DNA from: Lingula anatina
Taxonomy: Eukaryota; Brachiopoda; Lingulata; Lingulida; Lingulidae
Direction: 5' to 3'
DNA length: 64,000 nt
Assembly (NCBI RefSeq): GCF_001039355.2
Contig: NW_019773748.1
Span: forward strand, 581,481-645,480
Shown: piece by piece, positions 20,607-35,700 of the stretch
How the letters are laid out: each line of letters starts with the position of its first letter
Position numbering within the stretch: position 1 is the first letter of the stretch
Program-made: the position numbers and the translations under genes
Notes under the pieces: generated by a model
Told to the model about the DNA's origin: nothing
The model's input: the letters and a program-made list of their open reading frames with translations, nothing else
Databases searched by the model: none

Positions 20607-23600
20607 ATGGCTGCGAGCGCAGTTATGCCAGGATTGCGCCCTGCAACACAAGGGGCAACTTTTACTGAGAGACCAGCACTGCCACTGAGGACAGGCACCC
20701 AACTGAAGGTGATACCCCAGGGTCGCCATGCTCTAGAACAGCAGAAACCTGATGTACAAACAGTTGGTAAGAAGTTGATTTCTGTTATAAATCAGAGATT
20801 CAACAAGGGTTTATCTGCATATTGATGGTGTCTTTTTTTTTTTTTCAAAAACTCTTATCAAACATTCACAAAGTTAGGCAGCATCAAATCCAGTGTACCA
20901 GTAAATATGTTTTCCTTTATACAAACATCCAATGTATTACATACATTGTAACTTCATATGGACTGTTAAACTACAACTTGAAATGATTTTAGAGATATGT
21001 CTATATTAAAGTTTGTGGGGTTTTTTGACTGCAATTTATTGTGAAGAATGACATATGTGACTTAAANTGTCGCTCGACTTGGCGTTTTTCTAAGTATAAC
21101 TTCCAAATATTCGCATTAAACATGAATAAATCAAGACGTATACGCACTGGTTCAGCTTCTCCGTCTTGAGTCACGCGGAGGCGAGCGGAGGATTAGACCA
21201 GTTACGAGGATCGAATTTCAAAGGACGCCGCTTTGAAAAGAATGCTGCGATCTGATTGGACGAGAGAGATAATTGATGTCCCGTTTCTACTCCTTCTCAT
21301 TATAACTTCTGTCATTATATTTGTACACATTTGCTAATTACAATTGAATATTTCAGGCACCCAAGGAAATAATTCAGCCACGTCTGCTATGACAAATGCT
21401 AACCCTAGTTTATCAGTTATTGAAGTGGAATCCTTGCTCAGGGAAAAAGTCAAGACTAAATATGATGCATTGCACCAGGTAAAAAAAGCACTGAAACAAT
21501 ACTGCCTTTTGAGTGCAAGATAATTGCTAGTAACTTGAAATGTTTGTTTTAACAAACTTAAAAGTCCTTATAGTTTAATAGGTTTTTCAAAAGTAATTTA
21601 GCTGTAAAACAATTATATTTAATGTAAGTCATTAATTCTCTGTGTTTAATCTACAGGCCTTCCAGAATTATGATATAGATCAGAGTCTAGCAGTTACCAA
21701 GGGCGAGTTCAGGAGAGTTTTGGAGTCTTTCTGTTTTCCCTTGACAACAGAACAATTTAATGGAATCATCGCCAAGGTAATATACACAGGGGCGGATTTA
21801 GGCCGTCTTCTGGGTCTTCTGGAAGATGGTCAGATTTTTAAGTTAACATCATGTGACGGGTAGGCCTATTTAATTTTTTCTGTCGGAAAGACGGTCAAAA
21901 TGGAGGATGGATCAACAAAGATAATCTGGAAGACTGTCAGAAAATATCTCTGGATCCGCCCCTGATACATGTACATTAACTGTTCTGATACATGTACANT
22001 ATTGTTGTCAGGTTCTCTGACTATCTAAATGACATGATCAGTTTACAATTTGTCATTTTCTCTGATGAGAAGTCATAAGGAACAAAAGTTAATTTCTGTA
22101 AGAATAAGTGCTTCAATGTGTTATACATTTTGAAAGTTTTTGTAAAAAAAATCACTTAAGTTAATAATCTTAACTGAAGAATTCTGTAGTTACTAACAGT
22201 AGTACTAACAGTAAAACAAAAATTTTCTTATTATTATTACGCATATGCATTATTATTCATTACTTCTTTTTTCTATTAAGGTTGAACTAAGCAGAAATGG
22301 CACTGTTAAATACTGTGATTTCCTTGATAAGTTCCATGGACATGAGCCAATGAAATCAGAGAAATGGATCAGTGGAACACATAAGTAAGCAGATTCTATA
22401 CTGATACATGAACATACATAGAAAATTTATGTTAGTTTTTGTAGACATAAGATTTATGATATTCTTTTCACCTCGGTAACTTCAGTAAACTTCACAGGGG
22501 ATCATTCAGGGTTTTTTTTTATACCTTTATAATCTATGTGATGACCTTGAGTGCTTTCAGAACAGAGGGCTAAGAGGCCATTCAGAACAGAAGATCTGAG
22601 GATCTTCTGATCTACGGATCAAATATGGTGGACCCCACATGAAAGAAGAATTAGGGGGCTTCCTTCTGAGTGGGGTTGCCCATATTTTAGTCCGTGGATC
22701 TGTTAGTCCACAGATCATCTTGTTCTGAATGTGCTCTTAAATGTGAACTACTATAAGAAAGTATGGTAATATTTTCTTGACTTAATTTTTTTCTTATTGT
22801 AGATATATGCAAACTCAAGGCCCCAAGGAGCATATGAATATAGACCAATTAGAGAAAATGTTGAGGGACAAGGTTAGTTATCTGTCTGTGCTCTATTAAT
22901 TACTATTACCAAAGTTGTACACACACTGCATGATATCATTTGGTAAAGTAAAGCTTGTCCACTCCTAACCATAACTACATCATGTATGTGGAAGAAAATG
23001 AAACACTTAATTCTATGTAAAAATTCTCTAGATTAACATTAGTACATGTACTTAGACTGACCCCAAAATAAACTGTCCAGACCCCTGTAGCGGGGGATGG
23101 GGCACTTTGGCTCCTTTCAATATCCGGCTATGATCCTGGCATTGATTAATGTACCTGTAACTAAGCCAATTTTTAAACAAGATGAACAAAAATATTAGGA
23201 CAGCAAAACTAATGAGCTTTTAAGATACTCCTTTGTGTGAGTGTTCATTTGGTAGGCTGGTGCGGAATAAAGCTCCTTGTACATTCAATCATCCAAAGTC
23301 AAATTGTATCTTTTTTTTCCAGCTTGTGCCAAATGTGAGAAACATTGTCAAATCCTTCCATCTCTTTGACTATAACAGAGATGGCAAGGTACAACGTCAT
23401 GACCTCAGGAAGGTCCTGGAGAATTACTGCTTCAAAATAACTGATCAGCAGTTTGACAAGTATGTTTCATAGAAAACAAATTAAGGCATTTTTAGATTGG
23501 TCAAAGTTTTAAAATAAATCAACATGTTATTGAGCTTTTAAACTCTAAAAGACATAAACTTGGATTTTGTTATGGGCTCTCTGTCAATTTTAGTTAGTAC

Positions 23601-23933
23601 TGTAAAAACGGAATAATACTTTTATTTATTGATTGACTTGCTAATAAAATTGATTTACTTTGTTGTGTCAATTAAATTTTTGAACCTTCAACCAAATTTA
23701 TGCAATGAACATAATATAATATTGAAATTCACAGCCAAAAATGCCTTGCCAATTGCCTTTGTGCTTGATTTTAACAGTATATAATATGATTAATCAGGCT
23801 TTGGCAGAGGTATGACTACCATCACAGTGGCTTGGTGGATTATATTGACTTTCTGCGGAGGTTGGGTGTCAGAGTGGAGAATACAACCACAAAACCACAG
23901 GAGCCACAGGGTACAAAAGGAGGTATGGCATCG

Positions 23934-23976
<43 letters not shown>

Positions 23977-26712
23977 TGTACCTATATTACAGATTTAAGA
24001 CAGCCAAACAAATGGATATCTAAATGTTTAAGAGACAGACAGATGGACGGATGGACAGAGAGACAGACGTACATGCAGACAGACACAAACAGGCAGGCAG
24101 GCAGACAAGATAAGAGACAGATAAGAGACAGATAAAGGCAGACAGAGGGGGACAGTCAAACAGACATTGTTAATTTTTGAAAAATGTTTTATTATGTTAT
24201 GCATATATAATTGTGAAGTTGAAACATAAAAAAAATCCACTAAAGGATATTGTTACCCTTTATTATAAATCAGATGCCAAAAATGAGTTTATTCCTGCAT
24301 CTAATTTTTCAATAATGCTTTTTTCTTTGTGCTGATTTAAAACAATGAAAAAACTCTTGAAAATATAAAATATTGGCGTTTATAATTTTTCGTTGCAATG
24401 AATAAGCATAAGCAACTCAAAGCTTTAATCCTCAGTTTCATACCTTTCTATTTTGAGGTGTGATAGCAATCGGTATGGGGTGTAACTTCCTCTCTGAATG
24501 GGATTTTATTATGAAAATTGGCAGAGTTGACCAGGAATGTATAGGCTACAATCCCGTGCCATTATTTTGGTTTAAATGAAGTGAAGTTATGAGCCTCTAA
24601 TTACATATTTTCATTAAACAAAGGCATTATTTTGCCTTATCAACGATAAAATCTGAACTGAGACTTTTAAGAAACATTGCTGGCAGGATTTTGGACTACT
24701 AAATGGTGCCATTAAATCGGCAATGAAATGATGATCTTGGGTGCTCAGGTAAAAGAGAAATTTGAGAAACTGACCTTTCAGTTTTTACCCCAAAATCACA
24801 ATTATGACGTCACCTGTAACATGACATATGTATAAATGTTAATTAATTTAGTCACTGAACCCTGAAGATTTATTTATTACCCAAAAGGATGCATGTAAGG
24901 CAGTAAATAAGAAGGTTTGGGTGAAGGGTGACAATATTCTTAATCAGTTATAATGTTAAATGACATTTTTGTATTTTTCTTACAGCTATGGTCTGGGATC
25001 AAGCACCTTTGAAGCCCAAACTAGAAGAATACAGGAGAAAAATCTTTGAAGATAGGGATAATGCATTAAAGGGACTTAATTTTGACCAAATAGAAATAGA
25101 GTTCAGGAAAAAGGTACTAGTTGTTTAAGATACACTGTTCTGTTCTTTTTCATATTCTTTTTGTACTTTTAAACATTTTTGAATTGAAAGATAATTACAC
25201 AAAATATATACATACTGCTGGTAATTATTATTTCCATTGAATTTTTTTCAGATGAGAAGCAATTATGGCAATTTAAAAAGAGCCTTCCTAGCATTTGATG
25301 CAGAGAAAAATGGATTTGTTGATTTAGAAGATCTAAAATCAATCTTAATCAGTTTCACTGTTCCCATGTCTGACCAGCTCTTTCAACAACTCATGGAAAG
25401 GTATTTTACATGTTGTTCAGACTTGTCATGCTAAGTATAGAATCTATTATTTTAAAGATGCCTACACAATGTTTTGAAGGTAAAGAGTTTGTTTATTTGG
25501 TTCTATTCAGAAATTTGATGTGAATGATTATTAAAAATTATAGGCCTAAAGACAGTTATACAGTTGTGAAGTTAGAAATATGTGAATAGTAAAAACAGTG
25601 TGCAGTTGAAAGCTCATTTTTCATTGTCTTTTTTATTGTGTGCAATTATTCTTTTATTCAGGTGTCTTGTCAAGGCTTCAGGTAAAATTCAGTGGGAGTG
25701 GTTTTTGGACAAGTTTCAAGATCCTCAGGGTTCTGGCAATGGACAAACTGTGCCAATGAGAGTAAATCATAAGTAAGTACCATACAGGGTTATTCAAAAT
25801 TGGTAGGCACATTTTTAAAGAGAGAGAGACTGCCTGTAGTTCTTTTATTAACAAGTTAAATAAACTACTGTATTGTAGGTTTAATCCATAATGAAACATA
25901 CATTTATTCTGAACATGTGTGCATATGCTATTTCAATTACGACTTCAACAAACACAGCAAAAATTCTTAGAAAAACTTGTCTTATGACAGCTGATTGCAT
26001 CTTTTAAAGGTACTTCCCAATTCGTGAAACTGAAGAAACGATGGATGCTGATGGAATCTTATCTCTTCTTCGTAACAAGATTGAAAATGGTTACAGCAGC
26101 TTTAAGAATGCATTTTTGCAAATTGATCAGGTAAATACTAATATTAACAGTGAAATAAGGACAAGAGTAAAAATATTAAAAGAGTCAGCTATTAAGTAAA
26201 AAGAAAATAATTAATTACCAACTTGAAAAGAAGTTTAAAAAAATTGGAGGGGGGGTGCATTTATTCTAATTGCTAAGAAATTATGTTTTATACCCTGAAA
26301 AGATATTGGATTGTTGATTAATAACCTGTTTGTAATTATGTTATAGAATCGTGATGGCAGAATAACAAGAAAGGAGTTCAAAAAAATTATCAAGAATTTC
26401 AAAATCAAGTTGAGCAACGATGAGTTCCAACTGATGTGTGATAGACTTGACCCCAACAAAACTAACTACATCTCATATCTAAAATTCCTACAGTTATTCG
26501 AACCAAGAGAAACTAAGGTAAGTAAAGGCAACTTAACATAGATTAACAATTTATCATCATTTTTTGTGTTTGCATGGATTTAATAGATTAAATACATGTC
26601 ACATAATTACAAATGATTCAAGTTAAAATGGGTTTTGTGGTGTGCTCTTAAGGGAAGTCATTTATCACTAACTGTAAGAAAAAACAATTTCTGAACCTAC
26701 TTATTTATTTCT

Positions 26713-26754
<42 letters not shown>

Positions 26755-29700
26755 TTGTTGACTTTTGCAGGAGGGTCACAAATGGCTAAATTCTGTTCAC
26801 AGATTCAACAACCATCCTAGACCTACAATATTGGCTTGGGAAACAGTAAGTTTTTTCTTTTTCCTTTTTTCCCTTGAAGCACATTATTCAAAAAGGGTGT
26901 ATCTGTTCATGCTTATACATACTGTAAATGAAGCCTCCATTTCAAACTCATCATACAGTGCACCATGTATACTACCAATACTTGCCCTTTTGCATTTAGG
27001 TCTCAGGTTTTACATTTTTCTACAGGAATGTAGACTTAATTGTAGAAGAGTTACTTTCACTAGTACTTTCAGGCTTTATATATCCGAGTACATGTACATG
27101 AGAGGCAGACATGTATCGTTACATGTATGGATATACTGTGGATTCAACCTGCTATGTTGCACTATCATGTACTCTATGTATGTATTATTTTTTTAGGTGG
27201 AGGAGATCCTGCGTGACAAGGCCACAGACAACTGGCGTCCTATCTCTGTGGCACTGGTTGCGTATGATGAGAGGGGAGATGGTATGATACAAGACGGACA
27301 ACTTCGCAGGATACTGGATAAGTTCTGTTTGCCTGTGTCAGAAGAACATTTTGCAAAGTAAGTATGGTATTTTTATCTTAATCGAGAAATGATATACGTT
27401 AGATTTTCACTTTTGAAAATAAATGAGATTGTGAATTGCAGTATGTACCTGAAGGATCAAAGTACTGTGAGTCAAATAATGGTTAATTGCACAGTCTACA
27501 GCTACGTCTAAAGATATATACACTATGCTTTTTTGCTAGACCTTAATTTTTTTTATTCTTGATCCTAGACATAAGTCAATGTTAGGTGGAAATTGTGCCC
27601 AGTGATACAATGAATGTGTGAAGACAAAAGATATGTTGTAATCAATATTGTAATTTCTCTATTTCTGTAGCATGCTGAGTAGGTGTGAGAGCCATGCCAA
27701 TGATAAGGTGAACTATGTTGAGTTCATGATCCGTTTGGGTGTTGACGTGAAGCCAGGGGATGTTGTGGGACTGAGCACTCAAATCACTGAGGGCAGTAAG
27801 CAGGAGGAACTCAGGCGTGCAACTGACCTGCAGGAAAGGTATGTAAACTATTGATACATGTACATGTCTGCTCAAATAACAATGCACTCTGTACGTGAAA
27901 TACTTTGAAAGATTACACAGAAAAGGGAAGTTGCATATTACTTCTCATAAACGTGATTTTACATAAGATCAAAGGAAAAATGATAAAATGGTTATCACGT
28001 CAACCCTAAGGTAAAACATCAAAAAGAATTTAAAGGAGCGCAGATGATTTTTAGATTAAAACTATTAATTTGTTAGAAAAGGATTCTCTAATACTGGGGC
28101 TTTTTTTAATTTGTTTTGTTTTGTAGACAAGCACTTGAAAACAAGGCAAACCTAGATAGAACAAATGCCATGACTCCTGAAGAGGTGATTGTGAGGCTGA
28201 AAGACAGAATGGCTCAACACAATCAAGAAATTAGACGCTCCTTTTTATCATTTGATAAAAAGGGCAAAGGCAAAATTTCAAAGAAGTCTTTCAGGGAGGT
28301 AAGTGATTACAAATAATGCATTTACATTGTATTTCACATGTAAATTCTATTGACTTACAAAAATTGATGATTTTATGAAGATACCAAATAATTTTATGAC
28401 TTAAATTTTTTGAGAAAAACTGCTTACAGTTCATTGAAGATAGAAATATATTTTAGTACGCTATAAATGGTCAGTATTCCTTTTTGATTAAATTGAGTGG
28501 TTATTTTTTAAATTCTTACAGGTTCTTAGCAGCTTTGGCATGGTCATGTCAGATGAATGTTTCAAGAATTTGACAGAAAAGCTTGGGTTTTACAAGGGGC
28601 ACCTTTCATACACAGACTTTGTAATGGCATTTGAGGACCCCAGGATTGGTGATGCATCCCCTGGCAATGTCCATCAGCCTAACCACAGGGTGAACCCCAT
28701 CAGGGGAGATGAAGTGGGAATGACTGCTGAACAAGTAGAAGCAAAGTTTCTCGGTAAACTTAAGGAAAACTTTGCCGTGAGTATCATATATGGTTTTGAA
28801 AATCATTTATTTATATATAATATTATATACTAGTACCATATATATTCAACATAATGATATTGTTTATACAAATACATGTTAGTGCATCATTATTATTAGC
28901 TCAAATGATGAAAAAATAATTTTGAATATAACAAGTTCATCATTCATTGTAGTACATAATGATTATTTGGATTAATATTCAGCATTTTTTATGGAAGATG
29001 CACTATTGTATATCTTGATATTCTTGTTGCAACTATTTATATTGAGAATAACTGAGATATTCCTTCTGCTTTACAGGACCTTAGGGGTGCGTTTTACAAG
29101 TTTGATGATGATCATAATGGCCTTTTAACAAAAGCAAATTTCCGTCGTCTGCTAGATGCTTTTATGTTCATCATGCCAGACAAAGAGTTTGAGAGATTAT
29201 GTCAAAGATTGGGATTCACCAAACAGACCAAATTAAGTTACCGGGATTTCCTGGATGCTTTTGAGATTAGAGACACACCTGAAGGACACAAATGGCTCAA
29301 TTCGGATCACAGGTAACTGACATTAGGAAATTTAGTAACACTTGTTTAACACTTTTTTAAAGGTGGTTTCATTTTATTGGAACATCTGATGCATTCTTTA
29401 TTCTACATGTATCAGTAGTAGGATATTTTTAAAAAATGAAAGGAGAAAACTCTCACCAGACCAGATAGTTCAGTTATGCATTTATCTGCTTTCAGCAACA
29501 TGTATTGGGAATTATTTCATTTACTTTTTAGGTTCAATGATACATATTACCCAGAACTCCTCCAAGCAGATACAGTGCATGATATTTTAGCTCAAAAAGT
29601 TCATGCTCAGTGGAAAGACCTTTCCACGGTGAGTGTTGGATGTTGGATTCAGATTTTATGTGATTTTGAATCTTTAAAAGGGATGGATCCTCTTAATAAT

Positions 29701-32700
29701 TATCATCATACTAAAGATGCATGAAATAATGCCATGAAAAATGACATATCATTTAACTTCAGATAAACAAAATATGTGACCTCAAAACAAATTTTATATA
29801 TATTTAAGAATCAGTTTGAAAATTTTTCTGATGTGCTGAAGCCTTTAGCCCCTCTATTAATCAAGACAATATACAAGCAGTTCAGCAGCACGTAATTATT
29901 TCTTTTTTTCCTTGCTATAGGCATTTTGCTCAATGGATAAAAATGGAAATGGCATAATAACAAAGAAGGAGCTTCGCTCAACATTGGCCAGGTTTATTCT
30001 TCACATGGACAAAGAAGAGTTTAAGAAGCTCTGGGCAAGATATGACAGTGAAGGTAAAGGATATGTTACCCATCAAGACTTCCTGCAGAAACTGGGAGCG
30101 GCTGAGTTTGCCCCTGGGGACATGGGTGGGACCAGCAGAAAGATAGTTGACAACAGCTACAAAGCTCTGGACCTGCACCATCAACAGCAGCAAGCAAAAC
30201 ATGAGAGGATCACGCAGCACCAGGCAGAGAGGACGGCTGTGATGTCTGTGAATGAAGTGGAAAGAGAATTAAGGTAGGTTGTTTTGCATAAATCATTGCA
30301 ATCACTGTATTCTTGATCAAGATGAAAATTGCGGGAGACACCTTTTTTAAATACATAATATGGTTATTTTATATCAAAGTTTTTAAATATTAAAATATCA
30401 AGCAAGGTAAATATTCATAAAATAATTTTTAAAATAATATTTTGCCTTACTAATGGACACTTTCTAAATAAAATTCTATTTTGTAATAATTGAAATATTA
30501 ATCATGCTTTTCATTCTCATTTTTCATTTTTGATGTATATCTATTAAAGTATTATGCATGGTATATTTTGATAAAGTTCACATCAATATATGAACATGCA
30601 TTTATTGATGTTTCAATTCATCATTTAGGGATCGTTTCCGTGACCAATATGACAACATGTATGCTGCCTTTAAAAAGTATGATACCAAGAAAAAAGGATC
30701 CTTGTCTGTCAGTGAAATACAGAAAGTACTGGTGGACCTGAATTACTTCCTGAATGATGACCAGTTCTACCAGCTTTTAGATAAGTAAGTGTATTATATT
30801 TTGACTAGTTAATATACATGTAGTTAACATACCGAATAATGGGTATATTAAATGAAGATTTTTTCAAGTCAACAAATTGTACTTAATTTAAAGGTGCATG
30901 GGATGGGTTATTAGTGAAAAATACTTCATGTAAAGGGATTTTCATGTCATCTTTGATATTTTTCCTAAATGCAAACTGCAGCTTCAAAGCACTAAATGCA
31001 AAAACATTTTTCAGATCACTTATTTGAGTATCATTTTATATGGGCTGAACAAAAGCTTCCGTCTTTGATCTCTAATCCCACTGATTATTTTTAAGAAGGT
31101 TTATATGTGAAGTATTGTACAATTTAGTAAATGTTTTTTTTTTTTACATGTATCTTTCTGATATGATATGGTTTGTAGATAGAAATGTTGACATAGTTGT
31201 TAAATGCTTGCAAAACATGGCATATGAAAACATAATGAGTAAATTTTAATAACTTGAATCCATTTTTTTCTTACCGATAAAATGTTCAAAAATTATTTTT
31301 TCTTAAACATTTTTTATGAAAAACAACAAGAAAAAAAATGAAATGGAGATAAAATGATTTGCAAAGTAAATATGTAAATACATATAGAAACTACATATAT
31401 ATATTTACTTTTAAAGAAGTTGACGAAAAGTGGTTTTATATACACAAGTACTTACATCAAATTTCTAAATATAATTTTTTCTGTCTAATCTCTTTATATG
31501 TTTATTATCATTAAAAGAATAGCACGGACAGTTTCCCTACATGTAAATGCAATAAAATGCATCTGCCTGACAGACAGTCAATTATGCACATCTCATAATA
31601 ATGTTCTGAGATTTTTTTTAATCCGATTGTTTCTTTTGTATTGTGTCAGATTAACATACATGTACCTGCATATATGATGCTCACCTTAATGTTTTTATTT
31701 TTGAGAAATGTTAATGAAGTAAATATGTATGTTGGAGACAAATCATATTTAGCCATATCATGTGTCCTGAGGTCACCTAAGGTTGAATAATACTCCATTG
31801 TTTGGCTTATAAGAAAAGCTATTATTGGTCACATTTTGTGCTAAATAGTTATGCATGAAAAAGCAATTTGTCAGGACAGGATCAAAGTTTATTGGGAAAC
31901 TACTCCAGTTAAACATCAGTATAATGTGAGGAGAATCGACTCTTTTCACTGGTTCAATTGAAATCATGTCAACCATGTAATATCCACTTTGATTAAATAT
32001 TTGTTAAAGAGCTGAGTGTTGATAAAGGCAGTCTGTGACCTTGAATAAACATTAGGAGTGTAGCCAGAGGTCGTTGCTATGGAGTGGATGTAAACAGAAT
32101 AGAAAGCTTGTACAGTTAAGCGTGTAACCTAAATATTCTTCAGGATCGGGCTAGTAGCTACCAACAGCAGGATAAATTATGAGCAGTTTTTGAAGGCATT
32201 TGAAGACGGCAGAAAATCCAGCTACGGTCACAGAACAGATGTTCAGTTAGAGGAATATGAAGATTTGAATCCCACTTCTGCAGAAAAGAAAATTCGTGAT
32301 AAAATCAGCAATAACTTTGAAGTTCTCATATCTGTAAGTACAATAGAAATCATGGTCTATTTTGCCTTAGTGTGTACTACCATATGATTGAAAGACTTGT
32401 TTGATATTATTTTAAATGTGATACTGGGTAGATCAGAATACTTTCATTCTCTTCTTTAGATTTAATTACAGTTACAAAAGAGCATACTAGTACAGCAGGC
32501 CATTTATGACAAACAGTTAGTTGCACATGTACCATATCGGAACAGACTTTACTGACTAATTCTCATGCAGCCATGTTTCTCTTATTTTACTGCAGGCATT
32601 TACTGCCTTCGATAAAGACAAAACAGGGGTTATTGGCACAGCAGATTTCCGCCGTGTGTTGGATAATTTCTGCTTCAAGATGACAGATGCACAGTACCGG

Positions 32701-35700
32701 CATCTCATGAGCAGGATGAGTGCTCAGGGAGATAATACTGTGTCTTACCCAGATTTCATGGATTATTTCAAGCAAGATACACAACAGGTAATTTGAAGGG
32801 GGCCTTTTCAGATTAATTTTGTTTTGATTGTATTTATTTATTTATTGTCTTTGTTTTTAATAGCTAGTTGACTTTTAGAGAGTAAACAAACTGGACAAGG
32901 GATGGATCTCCAGTTAAATATCAAGAGAAGCATTTGCTGGTCATAATTACACTTGAAAATATACATAATTATTAAAATAATATGTATTGAATAATTCAAC
33001 TTTATGTATTAAATAATTACATTCATTTGTTTACTGTCATTGCAGGAATCTGAGCAATGGCTAGAAACTCTTCAAAGAAACATGATGAGAGGAAGAACAC
33101 CACAGCAGTCTGTGGGTATGGAAGAGATTCATGCTGCACTTCGGGAAAATGTCACCACCCATTTTTACCAGATGGCCAGAGCATTTGCTGAGATTGACTA
33201 TGCCAAAATAGGAGTGGTCTCCAAAGAGGATTTCAGAAATGTGCTGAATAGGAATTCATTTAGGCTTTCCAATGATCAGGTACTATACCTAGCTGTAATA
33301 CCATTAAAATATGTGTTATCTATTTATTCATAGTACTTACCTGTACATCTTATGTGATGTACTGCAGATATTTTGCTCGTAAAATATTTTCACTACATAC
33401 TTATATGTAACAGTAATACTCAATTGATCTTCACAGCAATCAAGCAACATATTTTTAACATTACAATTTGTAATTTATATTTTTATGTCCGCCTCTCTCT
33501 ATAGATAACTGTTTCAAAAAAGACTATCATGAAAGAAGTCTTACTGGTGCCAATGAATATTAAAATGTACAGGCTAAACAAATTAATTTTAATCATTTTC
33601 AAATTTTTATTCAAGTTTGAGAACTTGTGGGACACTCTGAAGATCAATGAGTTCGGCAACCTGGAATATCGCGACTTCTTGAAGCGATACAGCAACAGTA
33701 CATCGCCAAGACCTCCATCTCGCTCCCGCTCTGAGCTTGGGGCTTCACCTGGAGGCCGCAGGTCTGAAACACCACTCTCTCTGAGATCGGGATCTGTAGC
33801 TAGGGTAAGATTGTTTTTCATTCTTAATGATTGAGGAGAAACTTGATAATCATGTTCATGTAGATATGTAAAACCTCTCTGTTTGGTATACTTTTTAACT
33901 TGGAGATTTAAGTAACAGCTGTAGTGTAACTGTAGCCTGTTTTGATCAATTACAATGGGTAGTTTTGCTTGCCCACTGGTAATATGATATGCTTTTGTGG
34001 ACATCCATGTTTTGTAAACACAATAACAAAAAGAGTCCAGATGTTACATAAAAAGATGAAGAAAGAAATGTGTTGTTAATAGCACTGTCAAGGGAAAACT
34101 GATTTGTGTGGCTTGTTTATGCTTCTCACAGTGTAATCTTGTTCCAAATGTTTCTCTATATTCTACTGAGTTTTACACTGTAGTTCTTGCATTATTTTCA
34201 GTTGTTATATACAAACAAATTCCCACAATTTCTAGTGGAGGAATATTTCATAATTGGGTACACATTTCTACTTTAATTCCCATAAATTATAAATCTATAT
34301 TTCTAAATATTCTTGACAGTCTGAGCTAATGGGCACCCCAGCAGGGTCCAGAGCAGGATCAAGAGTCGGGTCCAGGCAGTCCGGTCAGGGTGGTGGGCAC
34401 TATACACCTCTAGTCAATGCAGAACACATTGAGAACAAGCTTAGGGACCACATTCACCGTACATGGAAGGACATACAGAGGCTGTGTAGACTGTGTGATC
34501 AGGAGAATACTGGGACTGTGGAAATGCAAGATATCAAAGGTATACATTACAATACCATTGGCTACTTAAAATGGTGTTCGGCATGTAGAAGTTTTTTTTT
34601 AAGTTGGTGAACTGTTTGAAAATATCTGAAATACTCGAAGTGTAATACACATGTAGTTTGGTTATATGAAATTTTGGTAAGTCAGTGGTATTGCAGTTAT
34701 TGCAATTGAATGTTATAATTACACACAAACCTACAGTATATAGCACCAATGCCAAGTAGTGAAAATATTTATCACTATTAGTTTGCAAAACTTGAATCCA
34801 TTTCACAGTGAAATAATCAGTGAACATAAAGATTTTAATGGAGTCTTTTTTCCAATTTCAGATATATTTGACAAACTTGGAGTTGAAATGGCTCCTTATG
34901 AGTTTGACCAATTAATGATCAAGTATGACCTAAAAGAAAATGGCCGTTTTTCATATGTTCATTTCCTGCGCCATTTTGTCCTGAGCAGAGCAGCAGACAA
35001 GGGTTTTGGAAGAAAGAAGCTGCAGGAACCCAAAGTGCAGGTAGGTAGATATAGGCTGTTTAATATGACAGAATCAATTTTTGTCAATAGTAGTTCAATT
35101 TGATGAATAATTTTTTTTTTTTTTTTGCTTCAATTGTTTTTTTTTTATAATTACCCACTGGTATGTCTCCTAATATGAAAAATTATAAAAACAATAAATA
35201 AATAAATTACTGTTTATTTCTTGTAGACATCTTCAGTTTGTATGTGTAACCTATTGACTCTGTCTTATGATGTTTATTGAAGTCTTCAGATACAAACCAT
35301 GCACATTCTAAAATGTGTGGCCCTATAAAGTGAAATTATCCATTTTGCAATATTTTGAACCAAGTCACTAAATGCAAGTATAGCAAATATACTGTATCTG
35401 TAAAGTGCTAGGAAGTATTAAATAAATGACAGTATTCCTTTGTGCGTCATGTGTGTATAGGAAAAAATTGATGAGGAAGATGATGACAATAAAGAGAATG
35501 GTGTCAGTGATGCACTTGATGTAACCATGAGTGCTAGATCATCACGCACTCGTAAAAGGCATAGAAGAAGTAAAACTGATTCTTACAAATTTGAAATGGA
35601 GAGAACCATGACACTGGAAGCTCTAGTACAAGACATTCTATGGAAGACTAAACACAAAGATGAGGCAAGAAGCCACTAATGCATGCACTGTGGAATTATT

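Noticed and set aside
33483-34004. 173-codon minus-strand open frame
   Set aside because: It overlaps the sense exon 33616-33804 of the EFCAB6-like gene and has no independent support.
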